A stretch of DNA of 64,000 bases from Liopterus haemorrhoidalis (Eukaryota > Arthropoda > Insecta > Coleoptera > Dytiscidae): contig OZ020618.1 in assembly GCA_963971575.1 (NCBI GenBank), positions 35,103,168 through 35,167,167 on the forward strand, in the 5' to 3' direction. A program made the translations under genes and the position numbers. Positions 22,765 through 34,173 of the stretch are shown in pieces. Each line of letters begins with the position of its first letter. Position 1 is the stretch's first letter. The notes under the pieces were generated by a model. It did no database searches. It saw only the letters and a list, made by a program, of their open reading frames with translations, and was not told the origin of the DNA.

Positions 22765-22936
22765 GCAGGGGAAGTTCTAAATGGCCATAACACCTGGCTA
22801 TTTGCTAAGCTTTCGGGCCTGATGATCCCGCGAACCCTGAATCACGCAAGGAAAGTTCGCAATGGTCGCAACATCTGACCATATCGAGCTTTTGGGCCTG
22901 ATGATCCCACGTATCCTGAATAATAATAATAATAAT
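22765..22936. repeat. Two ~75-bp units between (TAA)n tracts
   Basis: GGGCCTGATGATCCC occurs twice (about 22816 and 22896) within units that each end CCTGAA. The block is bounded by TAA repeats (22743-22764 and 22921-22936), so it looks like a separate, truncated TAA-targeted insertion. Confidence 0.5.
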
Positions 22937-23103
22937 CGGGGTACGGTGGTCTTTTGACCGAAAAGGCTTAGCGCCCTTTCCCCCCGGATCGCTACCACAC
23001 TGTTACCACGGCAGGAACCAATTGGGAGTAACGTCGACCCTATCATCTGGTCGATGAATCCTGCCACCGTTTCATGGGGCCAACCTTCCCATGAAACGTA
23101 TAA

Positions 23104-25380
23104 ATGGTTCAAGAAGATATAAGAAACCATAGAGCTTCCCACAACGGGTCCTTCTCGGATGGGGACCCACAAACAGTTGGGCGAAGCTACAATCCCGCTA
23201 GCCGGGCCCGCCACAGGTGGACACCCGAGGAGCAGGAAGACCTGCTTCAGGTTTACGAGGCAGCGTCACCCCATCGCAGGGGCTACATGGTCAGAGTCCA
23301 CTCACAATGGTGTGAAAATCATCCTGAGCTGGATTTCATGACGAAACAAAATCTGCGCGACCAAGTAGCACGCCTGCGACGCAGGATGAGGCGATCAAGA
23401 CGAAGAGAGTCGAGAAGGTTGTCCCAAATACCGGTACAGCCATCGAGACCTGCAAGCCCACCAACGGGAGGTGGGCAGGTAGCCACTGGGTCTTCCCCAG
23501 TTTATGCAGGAATAACATCCTCTTCACCGAAAAAAAATCTCCGCGAGGATTTTCTAGCCCTTCTCTCGCCTCATTCTGAACGTACCCGACTCGGACACAA
23601 TAAGTTCAAAGTTCGTGCTGATGACCTCACGCGACTTCATGAACTTATTGACAAGCAAATTTCCCCTCAGAGTAGTCTCTGGGATATCGACTGTGCTGTA
23701 TACGCTGCAGCAGCTGTGCTGACGCCAAAGCGGGCTAAGGCTTTTAACGGCAAACTGCGTATACAGCAATTAGAGAAGAAAATGACGCGTTCACGTCAGG
23801 AAGCTTCTCATATTCAGTGTGGTATTGATGCTTTACGAAGTATTAAGCCGCTAAGTGCGAATACTAAGCGCATATTACATCAATTGCGCATAAAGCATCA
23901 CACACTGAATTTGTCCACTCTCTCTCTGCTAAAGCAGAAAGCGGTGGACAAATTGAGAGCACTAGCCCTGGCAAGAAAGAAACTGGTACACCGGGTTAGG
24001 ACCATGGAGGAAAATACTATGTTCCTCACGAGCCCGTCACGCCTTTTCATGGCCAAACCTGAGGTTTCTGAACCGTCATTATCAGTCGACAGGACAGAGA
24101 CTTTCTGGAGGGAACTTTATGGACACGAAGCGATCGTGCAGGACACTCCAGTTTTGGAGAGATTTGAGGAATTCTGTTCACAACACCTGACAGATCCTCA
24201 GGCATGCCCCCCTGTTACCATGGAAGAAGTTACACGTGCTATTTCGAAAGCGCGCAATTTCACTGCACCAGGAGTTGATGGTATTATTGCTTTCTGGTGG
24301 AAGTCAGTCACAAGCGTGCACGGCCATCTTGCACGAAATTTTACTTCTTTTATCCGTGGAAAAATACCAATACCATCTTGGTTACCAGAGGGGCGTACAG
24401 TATTAATTCCCAAAAAAGGTGATTTAACCAACCCGAAGAACTACAGACCTATTACTTGTCTCAATACGCTGTATAAGATCTTCACCAGCGTATTAAACGA
24501 GCGGGTACTGAGGTCCATTGCCTCTGTTTGGTCAGACATCTACGAACAGAGGGGATCGAAGAGAGGCCAAGCAGGTTGCAAAGAAAACCTTATTATCGAC
24601 CGGTCAGTCTGTCATGACGCGTCGTATTTCAAACGCAACCTGTCAATGGCTTGGGTGGACTACGCAAAAGCTTATGACACTACGTGACACGCTCTTATTT
24701 TAACATTATTGCGCATGTTACGAGTCCACCCGGAGATAGAGAGATGCATTGGGCAACTTATGTCCCTCTGGAAGACACAATTTGTTGTCCCAAGCGGATC
24801 AACTGCAGTGTCGACAGAGTGGATATATTTCAAGCGTGGGGTTTTCCAGGGAGATTCCCTAAGCCCGCTACTATTTTGCATCTCACTTCTTCCTCTATCG
24901 ATCGAGCTTAGGCGCGGCAGTGGCTACATGGCGGGTCCCCCGTCGAAGCGTAAGCACAAAATTACCCATCTCTTTTACATGGATGATTTGAAGCTCTACG
25001 CCTCGAACGAGAGGAATCTGCAGACCGCCTTAAATACTGTTGTTGAGTACACTGCCGCGATAGGTATGCAATTCGGGTTGGAAAAATGCGCTGTTTTTCA
25101 TATCTACAGAGGAAAAGGTTTAGACAACGGTGAAGACGTTCAATTGGTTGATGGGAGCATTATAAAACATCTTAATGCCGAAGGGTCTAACACATTTTTA
25201 GGCATCAGTGAGAGAGGTGTCCAAGATGTCACTCTTATTAAGCAGGCCCTTCGCAGCAAGTATATGGCACGACTTAGGCAGATATGGAGATCATGTCTGT
25301 CTGGCAAGAACAAGATCGCTGCCACAAACATGCTTGCTGTCCCATTAATATCATACACTTTTGGTGTAATGAAATGTTGA
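23104..25380 (+). pseudogene. R4/Dong-like ORF, DNA-binding and reverse transcriptase part
   Basis: It starts at ATG 23104. Residues ~37-95 (RWTPEEQEDLLQVYEAASP ... LRDQVARLRRR) look like a Myb-type or similar DNA-binding segment followed by a basic stretch. The reverse transcriptase begins with APGVDGIIAFWWKS, YRPITCLNTLYKI, QRGSKRGQAGC and AWVDYAKAYD. An in-frame TGA at 24685-24687 follows, then the same frame continues with GVFQGDSLSPLLFCISLLPL and the catalytic FYMDDLKLYAS (about 24973-24999). The frame breaks near 25378 by a small indel. Apart from these two lesions the frame is open, so the copy is fairly young. Confidence 0.8.
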
Positions 25381-25417
25381 TGATCTTAAGGATCTCGACA
25401 GAAGAACCAGAAAGATC

Positions 25418-26300
25418 ATGAACATCAACCGAAGTCTTCACCCGAAATCTTCTGTGCAGCGCATTTACCTCCCTCGTCAAAATGGGGGTCGGGGATTACT
25501 AAATCTGGAGTGCTTGCACGATCGACTCGTCCTGGTTACAGCTAACAGTATCCTCAGAAGTCAGGACCCACTATTAAAATTCGTGAGTGAGCACGAATTT
25601 AGTGGCAAAGGGGCGTTTCTTTACCAGGCAGCGCGAAGAGCAGCAACGAGATTTAACCTGGCAGACTTGAGTCCCGTCAGGGAAAACGCTGGAGTACAAC
25701 TCTCTCGGGAGGAGTACAACAGAGTTACCGGTTCGGTGAAACGAGGCGAGACAGACATGTTGACAAAAGAACACATGAGTAAAAGTATGCACTCTATGTT
25801 CTTCAAACATATTAAAAGTCTAGAGTTGTCCACCGAACTCACGTTCTCGTTTCTTAAGTCTGCTGGTTTGAGATCGGAAACAGAAGGTTTTGTGTTTGCG
25901 TGTCAGGATGGTGTTATAAATACTTTGGCATACAGGGCCCGCATATTCCAAATAGCGGAGTCCACACTCTGTAGGTTGTGCCACCACCATTCTGAAACGA
26001 TAATGCACATTCTGTCTGCTTGTCCATCTCTTGCAGCGTCGAGCTACGTGTCTCGACATAATGCTGCTCTCCGCGTGCTCTACTATCATCTTAGACATGC
26101 CTATGGTATTGACCAAATACCGGTTATACCGTACGTCCCTTCTGACATAGAATCGGTGGTGGAAAATTACAAGTGCCGAATTTATTGGAATTACTCCTTC
26201 CCCACCTCGAGGTTACTGACAGCCACTAAGCCGGACATAACCCTCCTGGATATCGAGACCAAACAGATGTTTGTGATCGAATTCTCAAGTCCAGCTGAGA
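25418..26300 (+). pseudogene. R4/Dong-like ORF, thumb, zinc knuckle and endonuclease part (cut by gap)
   Basis: This continues the previous ORF in a shifted frame: MNINRSLHPKSSVQRIYLPR follows the reverse transcriptase thumb. About 25970-26030 encodes CRLCHHHSETIMHILSAC, a C-x2-C-x8-H-x4-C knuckle. It is followed by KPDITLLD ... FVIEFSSP, which fits the PD...(D/E) core of the restriction-like endonuclease of R2-group LINEs. The reading frame enters the N run at 26301, so the C-terminus is unseen. The apparent open frame past the gap (26501-27106) is not evidence of coding. Confidence 0.75.
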
Positions 26301-26500
26301 NNNNNNNNNNNNNNNNNNNNNNNNNNNNNNNNNNNNNNNNNNNNNNNNNNNNNNNNNNNNNNNNNNNNNNNNNNNNNNNNNNNNNNNNNNNNNNNNNNNN
26401 NNNNNNNNNNNNNNNNNNNNNNNNNNNNNNNNNNNNNNNNNNNNNNNNNNNNNNNNNNNNNNNNNNNNNNNNNNNNNNNNNNNNNNNNNNNNNNNNNNNN
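26301..26500. other. Assembly gap (200 N)
   Basis: Exactly 200 unknown bases, probably a fixed-size scaffold gap. Translations crossing it are meaningless. Confidence 0.95.
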
Positions 26501-26532
26501 AGATCTTCTGCCAACTCTTTGATCTGCAGGAT

Positions 26533-26942
26533 GCAGAAAGCCAGTGCTGCTCGGGTCGCTCCGCATTGTGCGGGCACTGGATCTGGCGGCACTGGATCTG
26601 GCGTAGTTTCCGCGGCTGCATATCGCCAGGGTTTGGGATGCAGTCGTGTGTATTTAGCTCCACTAGTCTCTAGTATGACGCGGCTCAAAAGGTTGCTGAA
26701 GTTTGAGATTAGTGGACGCTTGTCAAGACCTGACAAACCCCATAATAATGCAGAAAGCAGTGCTGCTCGGGTCGCTCCGCATTGTGCGGGCACTGGATCT
26801 GGCGTAATTTCCGCGGCTGCATATCGCCAGGGTTTGGGATGCAGTCGTGTGTATTTATCTCCACTAGTCTCTAGTATGACGCGGCTCAAAAGGTTGCTGA
26901 AGTTTGAGATTAGTGGACGCTTGTCAAGACCTGACAAACCCC
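26533..26942 (+). repeat. Tandem duplicate of the LINE 3' end
   Basis: 26533-26741 and 26750-26942 are nearly identical, from GCAGAAAG...CAGTGCTGCTCGG to GACCTGACAAACCCC, each followed by TAA-type repeats. The first copy carries an extra ~15-base duplication (GGCACTGGATCT repeated). Each unit ends like a LINE 3' end, so the second may be a separate, strongly truncated insertion into the TAA tail of the first. Confidence 0.7.
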
Positions 26943-27106
26943 AAAATAATAATAATAATACCTTTATTATCAGAAAAGAGAAATGTACATTATATTTACA
27001 AAAAATGAAATATTTAAAAAATAATAATAATAAAGAAAGACTTCATATTGTTCTAGATCCGAGAGTATCGAAACTATTGCAAAAGAAGTTATACCACGAA
27101 GACTGA

Positions 27107-27259
27107 ACGTACGTATATAATGACTGAATGACGTATATGATAAATGTATATATACTCTATATACTTCTATATGATTTTCTTATATTATATATAAGTTATT
27201 TGCTTCTTTTATGTACATAAATTCCCTAATTTTCTTCTTGGCCCGGAAAGCCTCTTACA
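27107..27259. other. AT-rich flank; older hAT-like sequence begins near 27235
   Basis: CTTGGCCCGGAAAGCCTCTTACA (27237-27259) continues, after the inserted hAT, at 28305 (CTCTTACAGTTTTCTATCAGG...), so both belong to one older repeat. Confidence 0.5.
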
Positions 27260-28304
27260 TAGGGTTACCAAATGTCTCTCGTGACAGAGTAGGATATTTC
27301 TACTAAAAATAGTAGTTTAGTAGGACAGTTTTTTTTTTTTAATTTTTATTATATTACGAAATATATAGGTGCCTATCATAATTAAGGTCAAATCCCATAA
27401 CAAGGCATTTTTTTTATAATAAGGCCTTTTTTTCATAAATAGGCCTTTTTTAAAATTTGTTTAATAATATTATAAAAACATTTTAATATAGATTATATAT
27501 TATTAAATAAATTTTCAAAAAGGCCTTCTGGGATCTAACCTTAATTAATTATGGTTTAATTTTTGAAATAAAATTATAAAATAAATTATAGGTCATTTTT
27601 ATAAATTTCTTAATAACATACAATTAACAAGAATCAATCAATAAATAATAAGTAATACTACTAATATGAAAATTTAATTATATATTTATTGGTTCACATC
27701 TTTCTTTATACATCATATTTTAGAAATAAAAATATAAAATAAACCATAGGACATTTTTTAAATTTTCTTTATATATAATTAACAAGAAATAACCAATAAA
27801 TAATTAACAATCAAATTTAAATATATATGGTAATAAAAAATATAATTAGATATGTTTATTGGTTGACGTTCACATTTTCTTTTTTTTTTTAATAAAATCA
27901 TATTTTTTAGATGTACCTGCTATTTTTAATAAAGCTTTATCCTTAACGATATCATAGAAAAATTCTAAACATGTTTTATTTTTATAATTAAATTTCACGA
28001 ACGTTAAATTTTTAACTATATCAATTGACAATCGATTTCGCTCGTCTGACCATTGTGCTTCCATTAAACTAAAAATTCTTTCCACAACAGTATTATGCGC
28101 TGGAATAACAAACATAAACTGGCATATTTTTAAAAATTTGGAAAATTGTTCCTCGTGTTTTGGCATTTAAATTTAGGGCGTCTTCAAAATTAAAAATACT
28201 ATAAAGTAGGACATTTCCGATGTTTTTTAACAGTAGGTAGGACGTAGGATAAATAGGTAAATTGTAGGACATGTCCTACTAAAGTAGGACGGTTGGTAAC
28301 CCTA
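27260..28304 (-). mobile_element. hAT element with 8-bp target duplication
   Basis: The ends TAGGGTTACCAAATGTC and GACGGTTGGTAACCCTA are inverted repeats. CTCTTACA occurs at 27252-27259 and again at 28305-28312, a perfect 8-bp target duplication typical of hAT. Most of the 1,045 bp is AT-rich. Only the C-terminal transposase part remains (27870-28166), so this is an internally deleted copy. The intact duplication suggests a relatively recent insertion. Confidence 0.9.
27870..28166 (-). pseudogene. hAT transposase C-terminal dimerisation domain
   Basis: A 98-codon minus-strand frame contains FLKICQFMFVIPAHNTVVER, then IFSLMEAQWSDERNRLSI and VKFNYKNKTCLEFFYDI. The A-x-N-(T/A)-x-x-E-R-(V/I)-F-S-L-M...W...RN-L layout is the hAT C-terminal dimerisation region. 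The catalytic core and zinc finger are missing, although the frame itself is intact. It lies inside the bounded hAT at 27260-28304. Confidence 0.8.
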
Positions 28305-28312
28305 CTCTTACA

Positions 28313-28352
28313 GTTTTCTATCAGGCCATTCACAAAAAAAGTTTGCCGACCC
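28313..28352 (-). mobile_element. End of an older hAT-like element (host of the hAT insertion)
   Basis: On the minus strand this reads CAGGGGTCGGCAAACTTTTT, a typical hAT-type terminus, followed by GTGAATGGCCTGATAGAAAA. The other end was not found. Confidence 0.45.
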
Positions 28353-29689
28353 CTGATCAATTCCCTGACCAAAACAAGAGTTCTTTTTATAACACTAATA
28401 TTAGGATCTATCAAACTCTACAGTTCTGCACCAAAAATGTCTATGTTCCCTAGAGACCCCGACCACAAATTTAAGAAATTCTATTCTAAAAAGCTGATTA
28501 TTAAAACAAATTTGCCGGATTTTTCAAAAAAAAAATTAACAATTCATGGTTTGACTAAATGAATTTAAATAATTTCATTGTACTTCATGGTACTTACTTT
28601 GAAAGGCCCTCCACATAGTGGATTCCATGACTTGCGAGCGGTATCAAGTCTGAAAACCTAAAGGATCCGCCGGTCGGTTGCTTAGATTCTTTATGAGAGG
28701 AATAAGGGTGTTTGAATTAAAGTCTGCATTTTACTTAATCTACGTTTAATGTTTAGTTAGAATCGAAGGTTATTAATAACATTAGAATTTACAATTTAAT
28801 GCTGGCTGTAAAATCCCATGAGAGACACTCAAGCACAAAAACCTCACAATCACCGTTATCACCTTACAAGCCGCTAAACACCTCACAACCCTCACAGTGT
28901 TTAACCCGTTAACGAGGTTCGTTTATTTCATTAAACTGTCCTCAACACTCCAGATTAATTCTGGTTTACCTACTACACGCTACCGGATTTCTCTACCAAA
29001 AATTCTTGAGAGGTTCGTCCGTACATAGTGACGGTTTACTCATGACTCCTTTTGTCTCACACAAGATTTTTTCAGCCCTTTTCTTAAACTAATAATCTGA
29101 TCTCTGAACCCCATTTTTTGTCGTAAAAATAATCAGCTCTCCAATTAACCACAAAACCCTTTTAACTTATCTTGAAGACTCATATTCCATCTCCAATAAT
29201 ATATAAACCCAAATAATTAATTTTGACTCTAATTACTACGAAGTCCATATCATTGAAAATATATGGTCGCCTATCAACATCTGTATAAACATTTGCCCAT
29301 GTTATTTGATATAAACAATTACATTCTTTTAAACAAATCATATATTATACGACGGTAATTCTACCCGTATCTTTCAACACTTAACTAGAAAAATATATGA
29401 TAGCTCAACTAATCTTTGAGAATGTTTATCTTAAAATAGATTAGTTTTTACATTTGAATAATTTGAATATTTTTTAACTAATTGAATAATTTTATTTTAA
29501 ATAATAATGAAATTTTATTTCTGAAATTAAATAACAAACTGTGTGTACATATTATAAATCATAAATTTCGATAATTTTGAAAAAAGAACTCACATGCTTC
29601 CATCTAGAGACTTACAAGTGTATTCTTTAGTCAGTCAGATAATTATTGTAAGCACTGTACTGCAAGAAATTCAAACATTTTCGAAATAA
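28353..29689. other. No recognised gene
   Basis: AT-rich sequence. A stretch near 28800-29060 is less AT-rich and has an LTR-like look, but no boundaries or duplications could be fixed. Confidence 0.35.
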
Positions 29690-30470
29690 TTATCAGATCA
29701 AAAATTCCTGTTGTGTTATTCCCGTTCACATTACTGTGCAATACTCAGAATTTTTATAGATTATTAGATTAACTTTTTTTTTATATTTTAATGGCAAGAC
29801 CTGACAATGAACTGATCAAGATGGAGGACTTATGTGATTGAGGCCAAAAGTCAACCTGCATGATACTGCCCAAAGATGAAGAAGAAGAAGAAGAAGAAGA
29901 AGAAGAAGAAGATTAACTCTCGTGGGATTTAGGGTATGGGAGAGTTTTAGCACAATTTGGAAAAAAATTACTAAAATAAATAAATTTAAAAAACTACTTT
30001 TCGTTCTTTACTCTACCTCTTAAGATCTTTTTTTTTTTTGATAGCAAACAATAAATTTTTTTTTAAATAATTAATTTTTTCAATGGCCCACTATATTCAA
30101 TATTTTTCGGAAAACTAATCTGATCGAAAATTTCTGTTGAATTGTTCCGGTTCCCATCAATGTATAATATTAAGATTTCTTTTTAGATTTTTAAGTTAAC
30201 CTATTTGGGAAATAGAGTAGGGAACAAATTTTTTTTGAACAAAAGATGTTTCATTTGATACCTAACTTAATATTTTTTAAAAATATTAAATTTCCGTTGA
30301 ATACATAGGTGTTTATGTTTTTCCTGCAATATGTTTTTTTTTTACTCTCAATAGCGTTCCTATATGTGGGTCAGAGTTGTACAAAATAACAAATTTCAAT
30401 TTCCTAGGTCAGCCGTTTGATCACAATTTCTACCGTACAAACCGACAGACAGATAACTACAAAAATCTAA
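29690..30470 (-). repeat. Repeat family X, interrupted copies
   Basis: On the minus strand it contains the family X blocks around TTCCTGTTGTGTTATTCCCG (about 29705) and again TTCTGTTGAATTGTTCCGG (about 30140), then CTATATGTGGGTCAGAG and the CGACAGACAG tract. A LINE 3' tail is inserted at about 29795-29912. Confidence 0.5.
29795..29912 (+). repeat. LINE 3' tail with (GAA)n
   Basis: AGATCAAGATGGAGGACTTA-type sequence followed by AAAGTCAACC and a run of about eleven GAA units. This is the same terminal segment as at 16580-16660. Confidence 0.6.
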
Positions 30471-31158
30471 AACCAAGTTTATTTCGTACTACTTTAAACC
30501 ATTAAAATTCGAAAATTGGATTTTTTGACCATTGGCTTTAAAATACAAAAATGCATTTCGTTTTTAACTGAAATTTTATTTATTTATTTTGGATTTTATG
30601 TATTTCTTTCATCATGTTCTGTGATGCAATATCATAGGAAAGCACATTGATTTAGTCATTGATTTATGAGAAAACTGTGAGTATTCCAGATGATTGATGA
30701 TAAATCTAAGAGAAATATGACATTGTAATAGTGAAGGTGCGTGAAAAAAATAATAAATGTCGTCATATTGCTTACGTTATCTATAAAATTGTTTTTATAG
30801 CTTCATAAAACTACTCTTAAGTTATATTATTTTATAACAGAACTAATATTGTAACAGTTTCGATTACAGGGAACCCATAAACAATAACTGTTTATTAACT
30901 ATAAAAAAATTATTTTTGTTTGATTCATTGGCGTACAAAGTTTTTTCAGTTACTGATTTGAAATAACTTTATGAAGTATTGATAGTATTTCAGGTATTGA
31001 TAGTGCAACAAATACTAAAATTTAATTAAAATACCCCTTCTGATTAAGTGTGCAGTTACAATGGACGCGGAAACGTGCGATTTTTTGAATGCACGAGAAC
31101 TGATAACAAAACAAACGCACGTTACAGTTAAATTTAAATGAACATGGTTACAGTAAAT
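30471..31158. other. No recognised gene
   Basis: AT-rich sequence. CAGTAAAT at 31151-31158 is the left target duplication of the next element. Confidence 0.4.
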
Positions 31159-31548
31159 CAGTGGTTTTCAAGCTGTGGGGCGCGCCCCCCTAGGGGGCTC
31201 GAGACTATTGCAAGGGGGTCGCACCTCTAGTCACTTTGAAGACGGAGTATCGATCACGTTTAGTGATTGAAAAGGAACTAAGAACAGTGATATCTACAAA
31301 GATACCACGGTTTGAGAAAATGTGTGCTAAAAATCAAGCCCAACCAGCACATAATTAAAATATAATTATGTTTTATTAATATTTGTTTGTCTTCCATTTA
31401 AAATTCTTATTACTTATAATAAATATTTGATGTATATCGTACATATATAATTAGCTACCGTGTGTTAGTGATTTCGTAACATTGTGACGTCATTTTTCCT
31501 AAGGTTCTCGTGGTTGGCTAACTGGGAAACAGGGTGTTCCCAGTTTGA

Positions 31549-32563
31549 CAGGTATTTTGCGGATTTATTCTCTAAGAATCTACGAATAAAACTTCATATA
31601 GAAATTTGTAGGATTTCGTAGGCATAAACAAGAAACTCTAGATACTCCTATATCATTTGACTGATATCAACAATATTTTGCAGATTTATTCTCTAAGAAA
31701 CTGCAATTAAAATAACATATAGAAATTTCTAGGGTTTCGTAGGCATAAACAAGAAACTATATACACTGCTATATCCTTCGACCAATATGAATAATATTTT
31801 GCAGATTTATTTTCTTAGGATCTATAAATATAATTATTTACAGATTTAATTTATAATTATAAATAAGAAACTCTAGACACTGCTATATCCTTTGACCAAT
31901 ATGAACAATATTTTGCAGATATATTCTCTAAGAATCTACAAATATAATTACATACATAAATGTCTAGGGTTTCGTAGATATAAATATGAAACTCAAACAA
32001 GAGACTCCTATATCCTTTGACCAATATGAACAATGTTTTGCAGATTTATTGTCTATGAATCTGCGGATAAAATAACATACAGAAATATCTAGGGTTTCGT
32101 AAATATAAATATGAAACTCTAGACACTCCTATATTCTTTGATCGATATGAAAAACATTTTGCATATTTATTCTCTAAAAATCTGCGGATAAAACATCGTA
32201 TAGAATATCTAGAGTTTCGTAGGCATAAATAAGAAACTATAGACACTTCTATATTCTTTGATTGATATGGAAAATATTTTGCAGATTTATTATTTAAAAA
32301 TCTGCGGATAAAATAGCCTATAGAAATGTATAGGGTTTCGTGGGCATAAACAAGAAACCCTAGGATACTCCTATATCCTTTGACCGATATGAACAGTATT
32401 TTTCAGATTTATTTTCTAAGAATCTACGAATATAATTATATGCATAAATGCCTAGAGTTTATTAGGCATAAACAAGAGACTCTAGATACTCCTGTTTCCT
32501 TTGACCGATATAAACAATATTTTGCAGATTTATTCTTTAAGAATCTACGAATATAATTACATA
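31549..32563 (+). repeat. Satellite-like tandem array, ~120-bp period
   Basis: TTTTGCAGATTTATTCTCTAAG recurs near 31557, 31676, 31798, 31914, 32038, 32160, 32278, 32399 and 32521, spaced 116-124 bases. Each unit also has GGGTTTCGTAGGCATAAAC and ACTCTAGACACTCCTATA. The array resumes at 34386-34545 after the Tc1 insertion. Monomers are diverged by point changes. Confidence 0.85.
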
Positions 32564-32782
32564 CGAACCCTGTCCACTATCAGTTGGCCCAGCTACGAAA
32601 TTTTTACTTATTTGTGTTCAATTAACAGAATGCGAATAACTTATGAAATCTAGGTAATATTTTATTTTCAATTAAACATTTTAGAGATTTACGATTAATA
32701 TTTACAACTATTAAAGTAAATTAATAAGAAAAAAAAAATATTTCCATTGGGAAGCCATTAACTTGGAAACCTATTTCAGAAG

Positions 32783-33890
32783 TTACCGCTGGGTAACGTC
32801 ACCTTTCATTTTTATAACGGCATTAATTCTTCTGGGCATAGTATCTACAAGGTCTTGGCATTGTCGAGGAGTAAAATTATCCCATATTTCTTGAAGCTTT
32901 AGTCTTAATTCTGGAATTGTTCTAGCCGGTGTTTTATACTCAATCGTTTTTTCACTTCGTGCCAAAGTGTCTCTATGGGGCATAAGTCTGGGTTACTTGA
33001 AACCCACTCTAAAAGTGGAATAGAATGATCACGGAACCATTTCAAAGATTTTTTTGACGTATGGCAAGCGGCTCCATCTTGTTGAAAAATAAAATCCTCC
33101 CCAGAGATTAATGCATTTTCCATAGTTGGCAACAGAGACTCCTCTAAAATACTTAAATATTTGGCTGTGTTAACAATGCCATCGATAAAGTGAAGTTTTC
33201 CTACACCTCTTGAAAACATTGAACCCCACACCATGACAGATGTTGGATATTTCACCTTCCTTTTCAAGGAATCGGGATGATATGCTTCATGTTTCTGACG
33301 AACTCTGCTCCGGGTGTCCCCTACACAGACTTCAAACCTAGACTCATCGCTCCATTGCACGCTGTTCCACTTTTCACAATTCCATATTTTATGTTCTCTT
33401 ACTCATTTAAACCTGTTTTTCTTTTGCTTAGACGTCAACAATGGTTTTTCCTTGGTCTAAGAAAGTTTCATAAATTTCTGTAAATATACATTTAGAGTCC
33501 GAATAAAAAAATATTACTTTATAGGTTCCAAATCCTAATTTTTTAGCTTCCTTATGACATGTAGATCTTGAAACACGTCTTCCAACAACATCCCTCTACA
33601 GTACATTCAATTGACTGTAGTTAGCGCGTCTGTTATCCTTAATAATTCTTTTCAATGCACGTTTGTCAATGTCCGTCAGTGTAGTTTTCTTCATGCCCCA
33701 GTACATGAAGAAAACTTTGGGGCAACTGAGCCACTTGTTTTGTACAATTTTACAATATTTCTAATACCGTATCTTGACAAACCTAATAATTTTCCGATTT
33801 CGGAATTGGTTTTTCCTGTTTTTGCTAAGTTCACAATGATTAACCGAATTTTTTCATCAATAGCTTTGCCTCTGCCCATGTTTTAAAAAT
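32783..33890 (-). pseudogene. Tc1-family transposase, frameshifted
   Basis: The N-terminus at 33879-33691 (MGRGKAIDEKIRLIIVNLAK ... LLGLSRYGIRNIVKLYKTSG) is the paired-type helix-turn-helix. 33360-32905 carries the catalytic core: first Asp in WSDESRFEV, second in FQQDGAACHTS, and the Glu in NPDLCPIETLW, i.e. a DD34E-type triad. The C-terminal TPARTIPELRLKLQEIWDNF lies in a third frame (32983-32783). The region 33361-33690 is frame-broken. All three catalytic residues persist, but the protein cannot be made in one piece. Confidence 0.85.
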
Positions 33891-34011
33891 ATTTAGACTT
33901 AACACTTTTAATACATCACAGTCAATAATATACTTTGTTTTCCAACACCTACTACGTATAGCTACCGCAAAAACCCAGTTATTTTATATACAGTACAAGA
34001 ATACATGAACT

Positions 34012-34173
34012 CGCCGGTCACCATGGCGTAGTGGTTAGTGTAGCGATGCACTGGCTTCTAGACCATGAGGGCTCGGGTTCAAATCCCGGTTATGGCATGG
34101 AAATTTTCTCGAATAAAAAATTGTCCTGGCTAATTGCCAAAGTAGCAAAGGCCATTAAATTTAAAAAAAAAAA
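34012..34173 (+). mobile_element. tRNA-derived SINE with 11-bp target duplication
   Basis: The head contains an A-box-like TGGCGTAGTGGTTAG and a B-box GGTTCAAATCC in tRNA order, giving an internal Pol III promoter. A non-tRNA body (AATTGTCCTGGCTAATTGCC) and an A-rich tail follow. ATACATGAACT is found at both 34001-34011 and 34174-34184, a perfect 11-bp target duplication as left by LINE-mediated insertion. It lies inside the Tc1-like element. It is too long and has the wrong 3' part for a functional tRNA gene. Confidence 0.9.

Larger units (their letters stand above)
22937..26944 (+). mobile_element. R4/Dong-like non-LTR retrotransposon in a (TAA)n site
   Basis: The element is bounded by TAA repeats on both sides (22921-22936; 26945-26960). 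It has one long reading frame with an N-terminal DNA-binding-like region, reverse transcriptase, a Cys/His knuckle and a C-terminal restriction-like endonuclease motif. That domain order is seen in R2/R4-group elements, and Dong elements are known to insert in TAA repeats. The ORF has one nonsense codon and one frameshift, and a 200-base gap (26301-26500) hides the end of the endonuclease. The 3' untranslated end is present twice in tandem. Confidence 0.75.

Noticed and set aside
26191..27106. Open frames on both strands crossing 26301-26500
   Set aside because: They run through 200 unknown bases. Length and composition across the gap carry no information.
31549..32563. CRISPR-like array
   Set aside because: The period is ~120 bp with whole units repeated and no unique spacers, in a eukaryotic setting. 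It is a satellite.
34022..34104. A tRNA gene
   Set aside because: The A and B boxes are real, but the sequence continues into a SINE body and A-tail and is bounded by an 11-bp target duplication.
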